A stretch of 64,000 nt of DNA, from contig NZ_CP108143.1 of assembly GCF_036206005.1 (NCBI RefSeq), positions 3,114,001-3,178,000 on the forward strand, given 5' to 3'. The DNA is from Streptomyces sp. NBC_00178. GTDB lineage: Bacteria > Actinomycetota > Actinomycetes > Streptomycetales > Streptomycetaceae. The notes under the pieces are model-generated. The model saw only the letters and a list, made by a program, of their open reading frames with translations, was not told where the DNA came from and made no database searches. This document shows positions 21,856 to 30,925 of this stretch, one piece after another (position 1 is the stretch's first letter; each line of letters starts with the position of its first letter). Made by a program: the position numbers and the translations under genes.

Positions 21856-22506
21856 ATGCGCGACACGATGCGGACCTGGATACCGGCAGTCCTCGCGGCG
21901 ACGGTGCTGGCCGGCTGTTCCTCACCGTCGGACGGCGGTAGCCACGCGGGTCCGGGCGCCGGCAAGAACGGGGACAGCGCGCCCGCCCGGGCCGCGGAGA
22001 GCGCACCCGCGAAGAAGGGCGGCTCCCTCGGCGGCGCGGGCACCGCGTGTGAGCTGCCCGTCACCTTCGACCTGGCCGTGGACTGGAAGCCCCAGGCGGT
22101 GGAGGTGGAGCCCGGCTCCGACCTGGCCGCCCTCGGGCAGCAGGGCGCGGCCACGATGGTCTGCGAGATCGACGCCAAGCCGGCCGGGAACATCGGCTAC
22201 CTCCGGGTCTGGCAGGGCAAGGGCGCCTCCACCACCCCCCGCGCGGCGCTGGAGGACTTCGTGTCCGGTGAGGAGAACGCGACCGGGGCCTCCTACAAGG
22301 AGACCGAGGCGGGCGCGGTGCCCGCCGTGGAGGTCACCTACATCGTCGGGGCCGAGCTGCTGGACGAGCGGAAGACGGAGCGGGCCTTCGCGGTCGCCAC
22401 CCCGAAGGGCCCGGTCGTGGTGCACCTGGGCGGTCTGGACTCCACGGAGCACCGGGAGATGCTCCCGGCGTACGAGCTGGCGAGGAGCACGTTGAAGCTG
22501 GGCTGA
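21856..22506 (+). CDS. secreted lipoprotein of unknown function
   Basis: 216 aa. Signal peptide with lipobox: MRTWIPAVLAATVLAGC, Cys at about residue 21, so lipidation and anchoring to the outer face of the membrane are expected. A low-complexity Ser/Gly/Ala linker follows, then a compact domain from about residue 60 starting TACELPVTFDLAVDWKP. No family is recognised. The ATG was chosen at the signal peptide; the open frame upstream is a shadow of the ABC-F gene. The toxin gene starts 21 bp after its stop. Confidence 0.85.
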   Translation: MRDTMRTWIPAVLAATVLAGCSSPSDGGSHAGPGAGKNGDSAPARAAESAPAKKGGSLGGAGTACELPVTFDLAVDWKPQAVEVEPGSDLAALGQQGAATMVCEIDAKPAGNIGYLRVWQGKGASTTPRAALEDFVSGEENATGASYKETEAGAVPAVEVTYIVGAELLDERKTERAFAVATPKGPVVVHLGGLDSTEHREMLPAYELARSTLKLG

Positions 22507-22527
22507 CGGGCGGCCGCCTGGCCCGGA

Positions 22528-22788
22528 GTGACGTTCGTCTGGGACGAGTCGGCCTGGGAGGACGACGTCCGGTGGCAGGCCCAGGACCGGAAGATCCTCA
22601 GGCGGATCGACAGCCTGCTCCAGGATGTCGCCCGGAACGGCAACGAAGGCATCGGCAAGCCCGAGCCCCTGGAACACGGCTTCCAGGGATTCCGGTTCCG
22701 CCGCATCACCGCGGAACACCGCCTGATCTACAAGGTGGTCGACGACGAGGTCCGCATCGCCGCCTGCCGCCACCACTACGGCTCCTGA
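22528..22788 (+). CDS. YoeB-type endoribonuclease toxin, no visible antitoxin
   Basis: 86 aa, the size of YoeB/Txe toxins that cut mRNA in the ribosomal A site. Family residues are visible: the N-terminal WDESAWEDDVRWQAQDRK, Glu in GIGKPEPLEHG, Arg-Arg and His in FRRITAEHRLIYKV, and the C-terminal catalytic His-Tyr in RHHYGS. GTG start. YefM antitoxin normally precedes yoeB, but here the preceding gene is a lipoprotein 21 bp away and the next gene is the convergent ispE. The toxin looks orphaned, or its antitoxin is elsewhere. Confidence 0.88.
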   Translation: MTFVWDESAWEDDVRWQAQDRKILRRIDSLLQDVARNGNEGIGKPEPLEHGFQGFRFRRITAEHRLIYKVVDDEVRIAACRHHYGS

Positions 22789-22854
22789 CCACAGCCCGGG
22801 CGCTGGTGTGCACGGCGGTCGGCAGTGCGGGTGCGGCACTCCGGTGAACAGGGT

Positions 22855-23763
22855 TCAGGCGGCACCGGCCCCGACGACCGTGGCTCCGGGGGCCGGCGAC
22901 AGCGCCACCCGGGCACTGCGGCACGTGCCCGACGCCAGCAGTGCGTCGGCCACCTTGTGCGCCGACTCCTCGTCCGCGACGAGGAACGCCGTGGTCGGAC
23001 CGGAGCCCGAGACCAGGGCGGCCAGGGCGCCCGCCCCCATGCCGGCGGCGAGGGTGTCGGCCAGCGAGGGGCGCAGGGAGAGCGCCGCGGCCTGGAGGTC
23101 GTTGCCGAGGGCGTCCGCCAGCGCGGTGGCGTCACCCGTGCGCAGGGCGTCGAGCAGCGCGGCCGACGCGGCGGGTTCGGGGACGCCGGTGCCCGCGGTG
23201 AGGCGGTCGAACTCGCCGTACACGGCCGGGGTGGAGAGCCCGCCGTCGGCGACGGCGAACACCCAGTGGAACGTGCCGCCGACCTCGACGGGGGTCAGCC
23301 GTTCGCCCCGGCCGACCCCGAGGGCCGCTCCGCCGATCAGGCTGAACGGCACGTCGCTGCCCAGTTCGGCGCAGATCTCCAGGAGCTCCTGCCGGGACGC
23401 GCCGGTGGACCACAGGGCGTCGCAGGCCAGCAGTGCGGCGGCACCGTCGGCGCTGCCGCCCGCCATACCGCCCGCGACGGGGATGTCCTTGGCGATGTGG
23501 ATGTGCACGTCCGGCGCGATGCCGTGCCGGGCCGCCAGCGCGATCGCGGCGCGCGCCGCGAGGTTGGTGGCGTCGAGCGGTACCTGCGCGGCGTCCGGCC
23601 CGGAGCAGGTGACGCGCAGCGCGTCGGCGGGGGTGACGGTGACCTCGTCGTAGAGGCCGACGGCGAGGAAGACGTTCGCCAGGTCGTGGAAGCCGTCGGG
23701 CCTGGGGGCGCCGACGGCGAGCTGGGCGTTGACCTTGGCGGCCACGCGGACGGTGACGCTCAC
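22855..23763 (-). CDS. ispE: 4-diphosphocytidyl-2-C-methyl-D-erythritol kinase
   Basis: 302 aa GHMP kinase of the MEP isoprenoid pathway, phosphorylating CDP-ME at the 2-position. Visible are the N-terminal [20 protein letters not shown] (the usual KxNLxL reads KVNAQL), the ATP loop [19 protein letters not shown] and [19 protein letters not shown]. The GTG start at 23763 overlaps the rsmA stop by 4 bp, so the two are co-translated, the common rsmA-ispE arrangement of actinobacteria. Confidence 0.94.
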   Translation of the reverse strand: MSVTVRVAAKVNAQLAVGAPRPDGFHDLANVFLAVGLYDEVTVTPADALRVTCSGPDAAQVPLDATNLAARAAIALAARHGIAPDVHIHIAKDIPVAGGMAGGSADGAAALLACDALWSTGASRQELLEICAELGSDVPFSLIGGAALGVGRGERLTPVEVGGTFHWVFAVADGGLSTPAVYGEFDRLTAGTGVPEPAASAALLDALRTGDATALADALGNDLQAAALSLRPSLADTLAAGMGAGALAALVSGSGPTTAFLVADEESAHKVADALLASGTCRSARVALSPAPGATVVGAGAA

Positions 23764-24695
23764 TCGCTGCTCCCGGAGGTCCCGGCGTCCGGCTGCCCGG
23801 CGCCCGACGGTGCGCCGTCCGACGGTGCGCCGCCCGACGGCTTGTTCTCGGCGATGGCGGCGAACTCCTCGACGGTGAGCGACTCGCCCCGGGCCTGCGG
23901 TGAGACGCCCGCCGCGACCAGGGCCTCCTCGGCCGCCGGGGCGGAGCCCGCCCAGCCGGCGAGGGCGGCGCGCAGTGTCTTGCGGCGCTGGGCGAAGGCC
24001 GCGTCGACCACGGCGAACACCTCGGCCCTGCTCGCGGTGGTACGGACGGGCTCGGCGCGGCGCACCAGGGACACGAGCCCGGAGTCGACGTTCGGCGCGG
24101 GCCAGAACACCGTGCGGCCGATCGACCCGGCGCGCTTGACGTCGGCGTACCAGTTCGCCTTCACCGAGGGGACGCCGTAGACCTTGTTGCCCGGCCGGGC
24201 GGCCAGCCGGTCCGCGACCTCGGCCTGCACCATCACGAGCGTCCGCTCGATCGTGGGGAAGCGCTCCAGCATGGTGAGCAGCACCGGCACGGCGACGTTG
24301 TAGGGCAGGTTCGCGACGAGTGCGGTCGGCGCCGGGCCGGGCAGTTCCGTCACGAGCATCGCGTCCGAGTGGACCAGGTCGAACCGGCCGGCCCGCTCCG
24401 GCAGGCGCGCGGCGACGGTGGCCGGCAGGGCGCCCGCGAGCACGTCGTCGATCTCGACGGCGACGACCCGGTCGGCCGCCTCCAGGAGGGCCAGGGTCAG
24501 CGAACCCAGGCCGGGCCCGACCTCGACCACCACGTCGTCGGGCCGCACCTCGGCGGTCCGTACGATCCTGCGGACCGTGTTGGCGTCGATGACGAAGTTC
24601 TGGCCGCGCTGCTTCGTGGGGCGTACGCCCAGCGCTGCGGCCAGCTCGCGGATGTCTGCGGGGCCCAGGAGGGCGTCGGGCTCTGTGGTGCTCAC
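23760..24695 (-). CDS. rsmA: 16S rRNA dimethyladenosine transferase
   Basis: 311 aa (KsgA family). Dimethylates the two adjacent adenosines in the loop of 16S helix 45 during 30S maturation. SAM motif [18 protein letters not shown] (about residues 49-66), VVAVEIDD, and catalytic motif NLPYN (about 137-141). GTG start at 24695. The C-terminus has a Ser/Gly/Asp/Pro tail encoded by about three imperfect in-frame repeats ([12 protein letters not shown]), beyond the normal fold. It begins 9 bp after the DUF348 gene stop. Confidence 0.95.
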   Translation of the reverse strand: MSTTEPDALLGPADIRELAAALGVRPTKQRGQNFVIDANTVRRIVRTAEVRPDDVVVEVGPGLGSLTLALLEAADRVVAVEIDDVLAGALPATVAARLPERAGRFDLVHSDAMLVTELPGPAPTALVANLPYNVAVPVLLTMLERFPTIERTLVMVQAEVADRLAARPGNKVYGVPSVKANWYADVKRAGSIGRTVFWPAPNVDSGLVSLVRRAEPVRTTASRAEVFAVVDAAFAQRRKTLRAALAGWAGSAPAAEEALVAAGVSPQARGESLTVEEFAAIAENKPSGGAPSDGAPSGAGQPDAGTSGSSE

Positions 24696-24704
24696 CCGTT
24701 AAGC

Positions 24705-25286
24705 CTACGGCCGCCGCGGGGCCCGGGGACCGCCACCCGGCCCCGGCCCGCGCGCCTCCCGCCGGACGACGACCTCGTCCCCGTCGTCCAGTCCGGTGCC
24801 CGGTGCGGGGGCGACGACGTCACGGGTGCCGACGACGACGCCCTCGGAGTCGAGGAGTTCCCCGACGTCGTCGGCGAAGGTGTGCAGGGTGCGCGACGAG
24901 CCGTCGACGCTGACCTGGACGGCCTTGTCCTGGGCGAGGAACGCGGCGGTGCCGCCGGTCAGGACGGCGACGACCAGGGCCCGGGGGACGAGCCGCCGCA
25001 GGCTCTCCGGGGCGCCCCGCCGGGCGGCCCGGTGCCCGCCGCGCCGGCGTCGCGGGGCCGGTTCGTCCCGGGGTGCCGCGGGGCGGGGCACCAGCGGCGT
25101 GTCCAGCATCGTCGGGACGTGCACCTGCGAACGGGCCGGCCACAGGGCGGCGACGATCGTCCGCTCCTCGTGGAAGGACAGCGACGGGGCGGGCCGCGGC
25201 GGCGCGGGGGCCGGGACCCTGACAGGGGCCTGGACCGTGCGCCGACTGCCGCGCGGTGCGCGGTGACTGCCCTGCGAATGGCCCAC
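24705..25286 (-). CDS. DUF348 membrane protein, likely shortened RpfB
   Basis: 193 aa. A basic, Pro-rich cytoplasmic tail (1-100), a membrane helix (about 101-118) and one DUF348 domain (about 122-175: VSVDGSSRTLHTFADDVGEL then APGTGLDDGDEVVVRR). The protein ends in RAPRRP. Streptomyces RpfB normally continues with more DUF348 repeats, a G5 domain and the Rpf lytic transglycosylase fold, and its gene sits beside rsmA. Here only 9 bp separate the stop from rsmA, so the rest has been removed rather than split by a frameshift. Enzymatic activity is not expected. Confidence 0.75.
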   Translation of the reverse strand: MGHSQGSHRAPRGSRRTVQAPVRVPAPAPPRPAPSLSFHEERTIVAALWPARSQVHVPTMLDTPLVPRPAAPRDEPAPRRRRGGHRAARRGAPESLRRLVPRALVVAVLTGGTAAFLAQDKAVQVSVDGSSRTLHTFADDVGELLDSEGVVVGTRDVVAPAPGTGLDDGDEVVVRREARGPGPGGGPRAPRRP

Positions 25287-25434
25287 GACGCTCCAGAAGC
25301 TCCGGCCTGCCGACCCCGTTGCGCGGGCACGATAACCGAGGAGAGGTCACCCTCCAAAGTCGTACGATTACCCAACGTGTCGGGAGCGGACCTCCCGGCG
25401 GGCCGCGAGGGGCAGGCCGGGTCCGGAGCCGGGG

Positions 25435-26301
25435 TCAGAAGTCGAACGCCCGCGCGGTGTTGTCGTAGACGGCGGCGGCCAGGGCGTCCTCGTCGGTGCC
25501 CCGCACCTCGGCCATCGCGCGCAAGGTGACCGGAATGAGGTAGGGCGCGTTGGGCCGGCCGCGGTACGGCGCGGGCGTGAGGAACGGCGCGTCGGTCTCG
25601 ACGAGCACCAGCTCGGCCGGAGCGACGGCCAGCGCGTCCCGCAGCGGCTGCGCGTTCTTGAAGGTCACGTTGCCGGCGAACGACATGAAGTAGCCGGCCG
25701 CCGCGCAGATCCGGGCCATCTCGGCGTCCCCGGAGTAGCAGTGGAAGACGGTCCGCTCCGGTGCCCCCGCGTCGGCGAGGATGCGCAGCACGTCCGCGTG
25801 GGCCTCCCGGTCGTGGATGACCAGGGCCTTCCCGTGCCGCTTCGCGATCTCGATGTGCGCCCGGAAGGACTCCTCCTGGGCGGCCATGCCCTCGGGGCCC
25901 GTACGGAAGTAGTCCAGGCCGGTCTCGCCGACGGCGCGGACGTACGCGAGTGCGGCCAGCGCGTCGATCTCGGCGAGCGCCTCGTCGAGTGCGGCCCTGC
26001 CGCCGGGCTCCCGCGCACCCTGGCGGGCCGACCCCTCGGGGTCCCCGTGGACGATGCGGGGCGCCTCGTTGGGGTGGAGGGCCACCGAGGCGTGGACGGA
26101 CGGGTGGACGGCGGCGGTCTCGGCGGCCCATTGCGAGCCCTTCACGTCGCAGCCCACCTGGACGACGGCGGTGACGTTGACCGCCGCGGCGCGGGCCAGG
26201 CCCTCCTCGACGGTTCCGTCCTGCATGTCCAGGTGGGTGTGCGAATCGGCGACCGGAACCCTGAGGGGTTCGGGCAGCGGCGGGGCTTCGGTACGGCTCA
26301 T
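25435..26301 (-). CDS. tatD: TatD-family metal-dependent DNase
   Basis: 288 aa. Amidohydrolase-type TIM barrel. Metal ligands are seen in DSHTHLD (about residues 19-25), the Glu in AVGETGLDYFR, His in LVIHDREAH, His in VFHCYSG, and Asp in LVETDAPFLTP. Predicted 3'-5' DNase/hydrolase of the cytoplasm. An insert of about 15 residues (GSARQGAREPGGRAA) precedes the Glu motif. The frame starts at ATG 26301, 33 bp after the zinc-ribbon gene. Confidence 0.93.
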   Translation of the reverse strand: MSRTEAPPLPEPLRVPVADSHTHLDMQDGTVEEGLARAAAVNVTAVVQVGCDVKGSQWAAETAAVHPSVHASVALHPNEAPRIVHGDPEGSARQGAREPGGRAALDEALAEIDALAALAYVRAVGETGLDYFRTGPEGMAAQEESFRAHIEIAKRHGKALVIHDREAHADVLRILADAGAPERTVFHCYSGDAEMARICAAAGYFMSFAGNVTFKNAQPLRDALAVAPAELVLVETDAPFLTPAPYRGRPNAPYLIPVTLRAMAEVRGTDEDALAAAVYDNTARAFDF

Positions 26302-26334
26302 GCCCCGACTCTACGAGGGCACGGGCCGTCCCTC

Positions 26335-26724
26335 TCACCGGCGGTGGAAGGGGCGCAGCAGGTCGGACAGGTGCCAGTGGTGCGCACCGGGCGCGGGGGT
26401 CCGCACGGCCGCGACGGCCATCTCCTCCTCGGCCTCGCCGCCGCTCTCGGGCGGAAGCGGCGCCTGCGGGGGCCGGAGCAGCTGCTGGACCGAGGAGACC
26501 CGGCCGGCGCGCATGATCCGGACCACATGGCCGCCGCAGTTGGCGCAGGAGGGAGTGGACAGCGGCGAGGGCACGCGCTCCCCGTCCGCCTTGTAGACCA
26601 CGAAGGCGTTGCCCGAGCCGTCGACGTGGTGCTCTATCTGGTAGGCCTGCTCCCAGCCGTGCCCGCACCTCATGCAGGCGAACGCGTACGCCTCGTGCAC
26701 GGTGGTTGCTGCGATCTCACTCAT
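26335..26724 (-). CDS. zinc-ribbon protein of unknown function
   Basis: 129 aa. Two CxxC pairs, CMRCGHGW (about residues 16-23) and CANCGGH (about 63-69), would form one zinc ribbon. The C-terminal half is low complexity with an acidic patch (ESGGEAEEEM). ATG 26724 is chosen for its GGGAGC ribosome site; an in-frame start further upstream gives a poorly conserved extension with another CxxC. No function can be assigned. Expressed toward tatD, 33 bp away. Confidence 0.75.
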   Translation of the reverse strand: MSEIAATTVHEAYAFACMRCGHGWEQAYQIEHHVDGSGNAFVVYKADGERVPSPLSTPSCANCGGHVVRIMRAGRVSSVQQLLRPPQAPLPPESGGEAEEEMAVAAVRTPAPGAHHWHLSDLLRPFHRR

Positions 26725-26894
26725 GCCTGCTCCCTTGTCAGCGGAGAAGCACTCCGGACAAGCACTCCGGATGGTGCGTTCCACCCTCAAGTGGACGCCT
26801 CCACGACCGGCGACGCACCAGGTCTGCCGAGTGTTGGAACGGTTTTGGCCGATCCATGGACAAAGGGGCCGGAACGCGGTTCGGGCTTTACATT

Positions 26895-27782
26895 TCAGGC
26901 TAGTCCCTTGCCCTCCGCCTGGCCGGTCCGAGCCGCGTTCTTTGCCGCGACCACCGCATCGAACACCTCGCGCTTGGGCAGCCCCGCATCGGCGGCGACC
27001 GCCGCGATGGCCTCCTTGCGCCGCTCCCCCGCCTCCTCGCGCACCTGCACCCTGCGCACCAGCTCGGCGGCGTCCAGTCCCTCGTTCCCCGAGTCCGTCG
27101 CGCCCTCGACCACGACGGTGATCTCACCACGCACGCCTTCCGCCGCCCAGACGGCCAGGTCGCCGAGGGAGCCGCGCTTCACTTCCTCGTACGTCTTGGT
27201 CAGCTCGCGGCACACGGCCGCCCTGCGGTCCGCGCCGAACACCTCGGCCATCGCGGCCAGGGTGTCGTCCAGCCGGTGCGGGGCCTCGAAGAAGACCATC
27301 GTGCGGCGCTCGTCCGCGACCTCGCGCAGCTTCCCGAGCCGCTCCCCCGCCTTGCGCGGCAGGAATCCCTCGAAGCAGAAGCGGTCCACGGGCAGGGCCG
27401 ACAGGGCGAGCGCGGTCAGCACCGCCGACGGGCCCGGTACGGCGGTGACCTTGATGTCCCGCTCCACGGCGGCGGCCACGAGCCGGTAGCCGGGGTCGGA
27501 GACGGACGGCATGCCCGCGTCGGTGACCAGCAGGACGCGCGCGCCGCCGGCCAGAGCCTCGACGAGCTCCGGCGTACGCGCCGACTCGTTGCCCTCGAAG
27601 TAGGAGACGACACGTCCCGTCGTGTGGATGCCCAGCGCCTGGGTCAGCCGGCGCAGCCGCCGGGTGTCCTCGGCGGCCACGACGTCGGCCGTCTCCAGCT
27701 CGGCGGCGAGCCGTGGCGGGGCGTCCGCCACGTCGCCGATGGGGGTCCCTGCGAGTACGAGCGTTCCAGTCGATCCAGTCAC
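26895..27782 (-). CDS. rsmI: 16S rRNA (cytidine-1402-2'-O)-methyltransferase
   Basis: 295 aa. SAM-dependent, tetrapyrrole-methylase fold; methylates C1402 with RsmH near the ribosomal P site. Motifs: LVLAGTPIGDVADAPPRL, VAAEDTRRLRRL, LVTDAGMPSVSDPGYRLV and VPGPSAVLTALALSALP. GTG 27782 lies 9 nt after GGGAGG; ATG 27791 is also in frame but abuts the ribosome site. Divergent from the O-mannosyltransferase with only 62 bp between starts. Confidence 0.94.
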   Translation of the reverse strand: MTGSTGTLVLAGTPIGDVADAPPRLAAELETADVVAAEDTRRLRRLTQALGIHTTGRVVSYFEGNESARTPELVEALAGGARVLLVTDAGMPSVSDPGYRLVAAAVERDIKVTAVPGPSAVLTALALSALPVDRFCFEGFLPRKAGERLGKLREVADERRTMVFFEAPHRLDDTLAAMAEVFGADRRAAVCRELTKTYEEVKRGSLGDLAVWAAEGVRGEITVVVEGATDSGNEGLDAAELVRRVQVREEAGERRKEAIAAVAADAGLPKREVFDAVVAAKNAARTGQAEGKGLA

Positions 27783-27832
27783 ATCGGCCATCCTCCCAGC
27801 ACGGGCGGCACCACTCGCACAGAAGCGTTCCC

Positions 27833-27838
27833 TACGAT
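27833..27838 (+). promoter_or_regulatory. -10 element of the protein mannosyltransferase gene (leaderless)
   Basis: TACGAT followed by 6 nt and the GTG at 27845. No Shine-Dalgarno is present, so the transcript likely begins at or next to the start codon. The -35 is poorly defined. Confidence 0.55.
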
Positions 27839-27844
27839 GGCGCG

Positions 27845-29611
27845 GTGACGAGTACTGCGCCCGAAGCCCAGCAGGGCAACGACGCCGGGGATCACACCGG
27901 CGACCAGCCGCCTTCCTGGCAGCAGCGGCTGCGCCGCTTCGGCCATTCCCCACGGCCGGAGACGGGGCTGCGCGAGCGCCTGGTCCCGCCGTACGCCCGC
28001 CCGGGCGACCGGTTCTGGAGCGTCCTCGCGGTGCCCGCGGACCGGGCGGACCGCCTGGTGCGCTGGTCCGCCTGGGGAGGTCCGCTGCTGGTGGCGCTGG
28101 TCGCCGGCGTGCTGCGGTTCTGGAACCTGGGCAGCCCCAAGGCGGTGATATTCGACGAGACGTACTACGCCAAGGACGCGTGGGCGCTCATCAACCAGGG
28201 GTACGAGGGCGCCTGGCCCAAGGACATCGACAAGAAGATCCTCGCGGACCCGTCCTCGGTCGCCGTCCCGGTGGACCCGGGCTACGTCGTCCATCCCCCG
28301 GTCGGCAAGTGGATCATCGGGATCGGCGAGCAGCTCTTCGGCTTCACCCCGTTCGGCTGGCGCTTCATGGTGGCGCTGCTCGGCACCCTCTCGGTCCTGA
28401 TGCTGTGCCGCATCGGCCGGCGCCTGTTCCGCTCGACGTTCCTGGGCTGTCTCGCCGGCACGCTGCTGGCCGTGGACGGGCTGCACTTCGTGATGAGCCG
28501 CACCGCGCTGCTCGACCTGGTGCTGATGTTCTTCGTGCTGGCCGCCTTCGGCTGCCTCCTCGCCGACCGGGACTGGTCCCGCCGCAGACTGGCCGCCGCG
28601 CTCCCGGTGGACGAGGACGGAATCCTGCGGCCGGACACCCACGTAGCCGAAACGCTCCGCCTGGGCTGGCGTCCGTGGCGGCTCGCGGCCGGGCTGATGC
28701 TCGGCCTGGCCTTCGGCACGAAGTGGAACGGGCTGTACATCCTGGCCGCGTTCGCGGTGATGGCGGTGCTCTGGGACGTCGGCGCACGGCGCACGGCGGG
28801 CGCGGTACAGCCGTACCGGGCCGTGGTCCTCCACGACCTGCTCCCGGCCTTCGTCTCCACGGTGCCGGTCGCGATCGGCACGTACGTCCTGTCCTGGACG
28901 GGCTGGATCGTCACGGGCAAGGGCTACTACCGCAACTGGGCGGCCACCCAGGGCAAGGGCGGAAGCTGGACGTGGCTCCCCGACTGGCTGCGCAGCCTGT
29001 GGCACTACGAGTACCAGGTCTACGAGTTCCACATCGGCCTCACGTCCGGCCACACCTACCAGTCCAACCCGTGGAGCTGGCTCGTGCTGGGCCGCCCCGT
29101 CTCGTACTTCTACGAGGAGGAGCCGGGCTGCACCGCCTCGGCGACCGGCAAGTGTGCCCGCGAGGTCCTGGCACTGGGCACCCCGGTCCTGTGGTGGGCG
29201 GCGTGCGTGGCGCTGCTGTACGTCCTGTGGCGCTGGTTCTTCCGCCGCGACTGGCGGGCGGGCGCGATCGCGTGCGGCGTGGCGGTGGGCTGGCTGCCCT
29301 GGCTCCACTACCAGGAGCGGACGATCTTCCTCTTCTACGCGGTCGTGTTCGTCCCGTTCCTCTGCCTCGCGGTCACGATGATGATCGGCGCCCTGCTGGG
29401 CCCGGCGGCCGGCACCGGCACGAGGCACCGCCTGGGCCTCACCAAGGCGGACCCCACGGGCGAACACAGACGCATGCTGGGCGCGATCGCGGCGGGCGTG
29501 CTGGTGCTGCTGATCATCTGGAACTTCATCTACTTCTGGCCGATCTACACGGGCACGTCGATCCCTGACGACGCCTGGCGCGACCGGATGTGGCTGGACA
29601 CCTGGGTGTAG
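27845..29611 (+). CDS. pmt: polyprenyl-phosphate-mannose--protein mannosyltransferase
   Basis: 588 aa GT39 membrane enzyme that O-mannosylates exported Ser/Thr from polyprenol-phosphate mannose. The essential Asp-Glu pair is in VIFDETYYAKDAW (about residue 105). About ten hydrophobic segments follow, with the family signatures HPPVGKWIIGIGEQLFG and FGTKWNGLYILAAFAVM, and the motif WTWLPDWLRSLWHYEYQVYE. GTG 27845 fits the leaderless -10. Stand-alone gene ended by a strong terminator. Confidence 0.94.
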   Translation: MTSTAPEAQQGNDAGDHTGDQPPSWQQRLRRFGHSPRPETGLRERLVPPYARPGDRFWSVLAVPADRADRLVRWSAWGGPLLVALVAGVLRFWNLGSPKAVIFDETYYAKDAWALINQGYEGAWPKDIDKKILADPSSVAVPVDPGYVVHPPVGKWIIGIGEQLFGFTPFGWRFMVALLGTLSVLMLCRIGRRLFRSTFLGCLAGTLLAVDGLHFVMSRTALLDLVLMFFVLAAFGCLLADRDWSRRRLAAALPVDEDGILRPDTHVAETLRLGWRPWRLAAGLMLGLAFGTKWNGLYILAAFAVMAVLWDVGARRTAGAVQPYRAVVLHDLLPAFVSTVPVAIGTYVLSWTGWIVTGKGYYRNWAATQGKGGSWTWLPDWLRSLWHYEYQVYEFHIGLTSGHTYQSNPWSWLVLGRPVSYFYEEEPGCTASATGKCAREVLALGTPVLWWAACVALLYVLWRWFFRRDWRAGAIACGVAVGWLPWLHYQERTIFLFYAVVFVPFLCLAVTMMIGALLGPAAGTGTRHRLGLTKADPTGEHRRMLGAIAAGVLVLLIIWNFIYFWPIYTGTSIPDDAWRDRMWLDTWV

Positions 29612-29628
29612 CCGCGGAGACACACGCG

Positions 29629-29662
29629 AAAGGCCCGGCGCCCCCTCAGGTGCCGGGCCTTC
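29629..29662. terminator. intrinsic terminator of pmt
   Basis: A 13-bp stem (29630-29642 with 29649-29661, one G-U pair) around a 6-nt loop, 18 nt after the pmt stop and before the convergent glycosyltransferase. It can act on both strands. Confidence 0.8.
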
Positions 29663-29770
29663 GTCATATGTGGTGGCGGACCCTCTCGGCCCGGGACGCT
29701 CCCCGACGGCCCGCGAACGGCCCGTGCGCAAGCGCGCCCGGGGCCCGGGGCCCTCGGACCGCGCCGCCCG

Positions 29771-30919
29771 TCAGCCGGCCGCGGCGACGAGCTGTGCCGC
29801 CACCTCCGCCGGAGTGGGCATCGCGGCGATCTCGTCCCTCAGACGCTGTGCCGCGACGGTGAATCCGGGGTCCGACAACAGCCGCTCGACAGCCGCCGCG
29901 ACCTCCTCGGGGGACACCTGGTCGCCCACGGGCAGGACCAGTCCCGCTCCGGCGGCCTCGAGTCGCTGTGCCCAGCCCTGCTGAGTCGGCCTGTCCGGCA
30001 CCACGACGGCGGGGATACCACGCGCCGCCGCACCGAACGTGGTGCCTGAGCCACCGTGGTGCACGACGACCGAGACACCGTCGAGCAGTTCCGCGGCGGG
30101 CACGAACACCACCAGTTCCAGCCGGTCCGGATCCAGCCCGAACCCCTCCGGCGGCGCCGGGTTGCCCGAAGTCGTCGCCACCAGGTCCACGTCAAGGGTG
30201 CTGAGCGACCTGAGCAGCGAGCCGAGTCGCTCCATCTCGTTCGATCCGGTGCTGAAGCTGACCAGCACCCGGGGCCGGCCGGTGAGCGCGGCCCGCTTCA
30301 CGGGAGGCACCCCTTCGGGGGCCTGATGGGGCTCGGGCCGCAGCACCTTGCGCTCCACACCCGGTACCTCGGCGGCGCCGTGCAGGCTGGGCGGGCAGAG
30401 GTCCAGCAGCCATCGACCGGACAGCGCGTCGACCGGCGCCTCCAGGCCACGCACGAGAAAGCGTGAGCCTACCGAGGTGGCCAGCGCCTCGAGCAGGTCC
30501 GGCTCCAGTGCCGGATCGGTGGCGATGACAGCGGACGGCAGCTTGAGCGTGGCGGCGACCATCGGCCCCAGGAAATCGCAGCGCTCCGACACGATCATGT
30601 CGGGCGCCCAGGAGCGCGCGGCGACGAGGGCGTCGTCCGCGCCGAGGTCGAGTCGCACCCCGGCGAAGAACTCGGCGACGAACTGGGGAGACTCGCTCGT
30701 CAGCCCCTCCGCGCCGATCCGCTTGATCGCCTCGGTGAGCATCTCCACCTTGTCCGGGCCGACGGCAATCAGGTCAAGGCCCTCGGACTCCACGGCACTT
30801 GCCATCGGCGCGGCCGAAGCGAACGCGACGACATGACCTTGCTTCCGGAACTCCCGCGCCAGCGGCAGCATCGGTAAAAAGTGCCCCAGAAGGGGGGTGG
30901 TGAACATGAGAATACGCAT
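29771..30919 (-). CDS. GT1-family glycosyltransferase (macrolide/glycoside type)
   Basis: 382 aa. N-terminal MRILMFTTPLLGHFLPMLPL with the acceptor-site His, and the C-terminal sugar-nucleotide motif HHGGSGTTFGAAARGIPAV followed by QQGWAQRLEAAGAGL. These place it among UDP-sugar-dependent transferases such as the antibiotic-tailoring and macrolide-inactivating enzymes. The acceptor cannot be told. No sugar or antibiotic biosynthesis genes flank it, so self-protection or xenobiotic glycosylation is more likely than biosynthesis. It starts from a leaderless, AT-rich promoter and sits between core genes as a likely insertion. Confidence 0.85.
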   Translation of the reverse strand: MRILMFTTPLLGHFLPMLPLAREFRKQGHVVAFASAAPMASAVESEGLDLIAVGPDKVEMLTEAIKRIGAEGLTSESPQFVAEFFAGVRLDLGADDALVAARSWAPDMIVSERCDFLGPMVAATLKLPSAVIATDPALEPDLLEALATSVGSRFLVRGLEAPVDALSGRWLLDLCPPSLHGAAEVPGVERKVLRPEPHQAPEGVPPVKRAALTGRPRVLVSFSTGSNEMERLGSLLRSLSTLDVDLVATTSGNPAPPEGFGLDPDRLELVVFVPAAELLDGVSVVVHHGGSGTTFGAAARGIPAVVVPDRPTQQGWAQRLEAAGAGLVLPVGDQVSPEEVAAAVERLLSDPGFTVAAQRLRDEIAAMPTPAEVAAQLVAAAG

Positions 30920-30925
30920 GTGCGC

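Noticed and set aside
25287..25434. c-di-AMP (ydaO-type) riboswitch in front of the rpfB-like gene
   Set aside because: The 148-bp region is too short and shows none of the conserved riboswitch segments. Such elements belong to other rpf genes.
27779..29731. 650-codon open frame antisense to pmt
   Set aside because: Composition is His/Gln/Arg/Glu-rich nonsense, typical of the antisense frame of a high-GC gene. The plus-strand gene has clear GT39 motifs.
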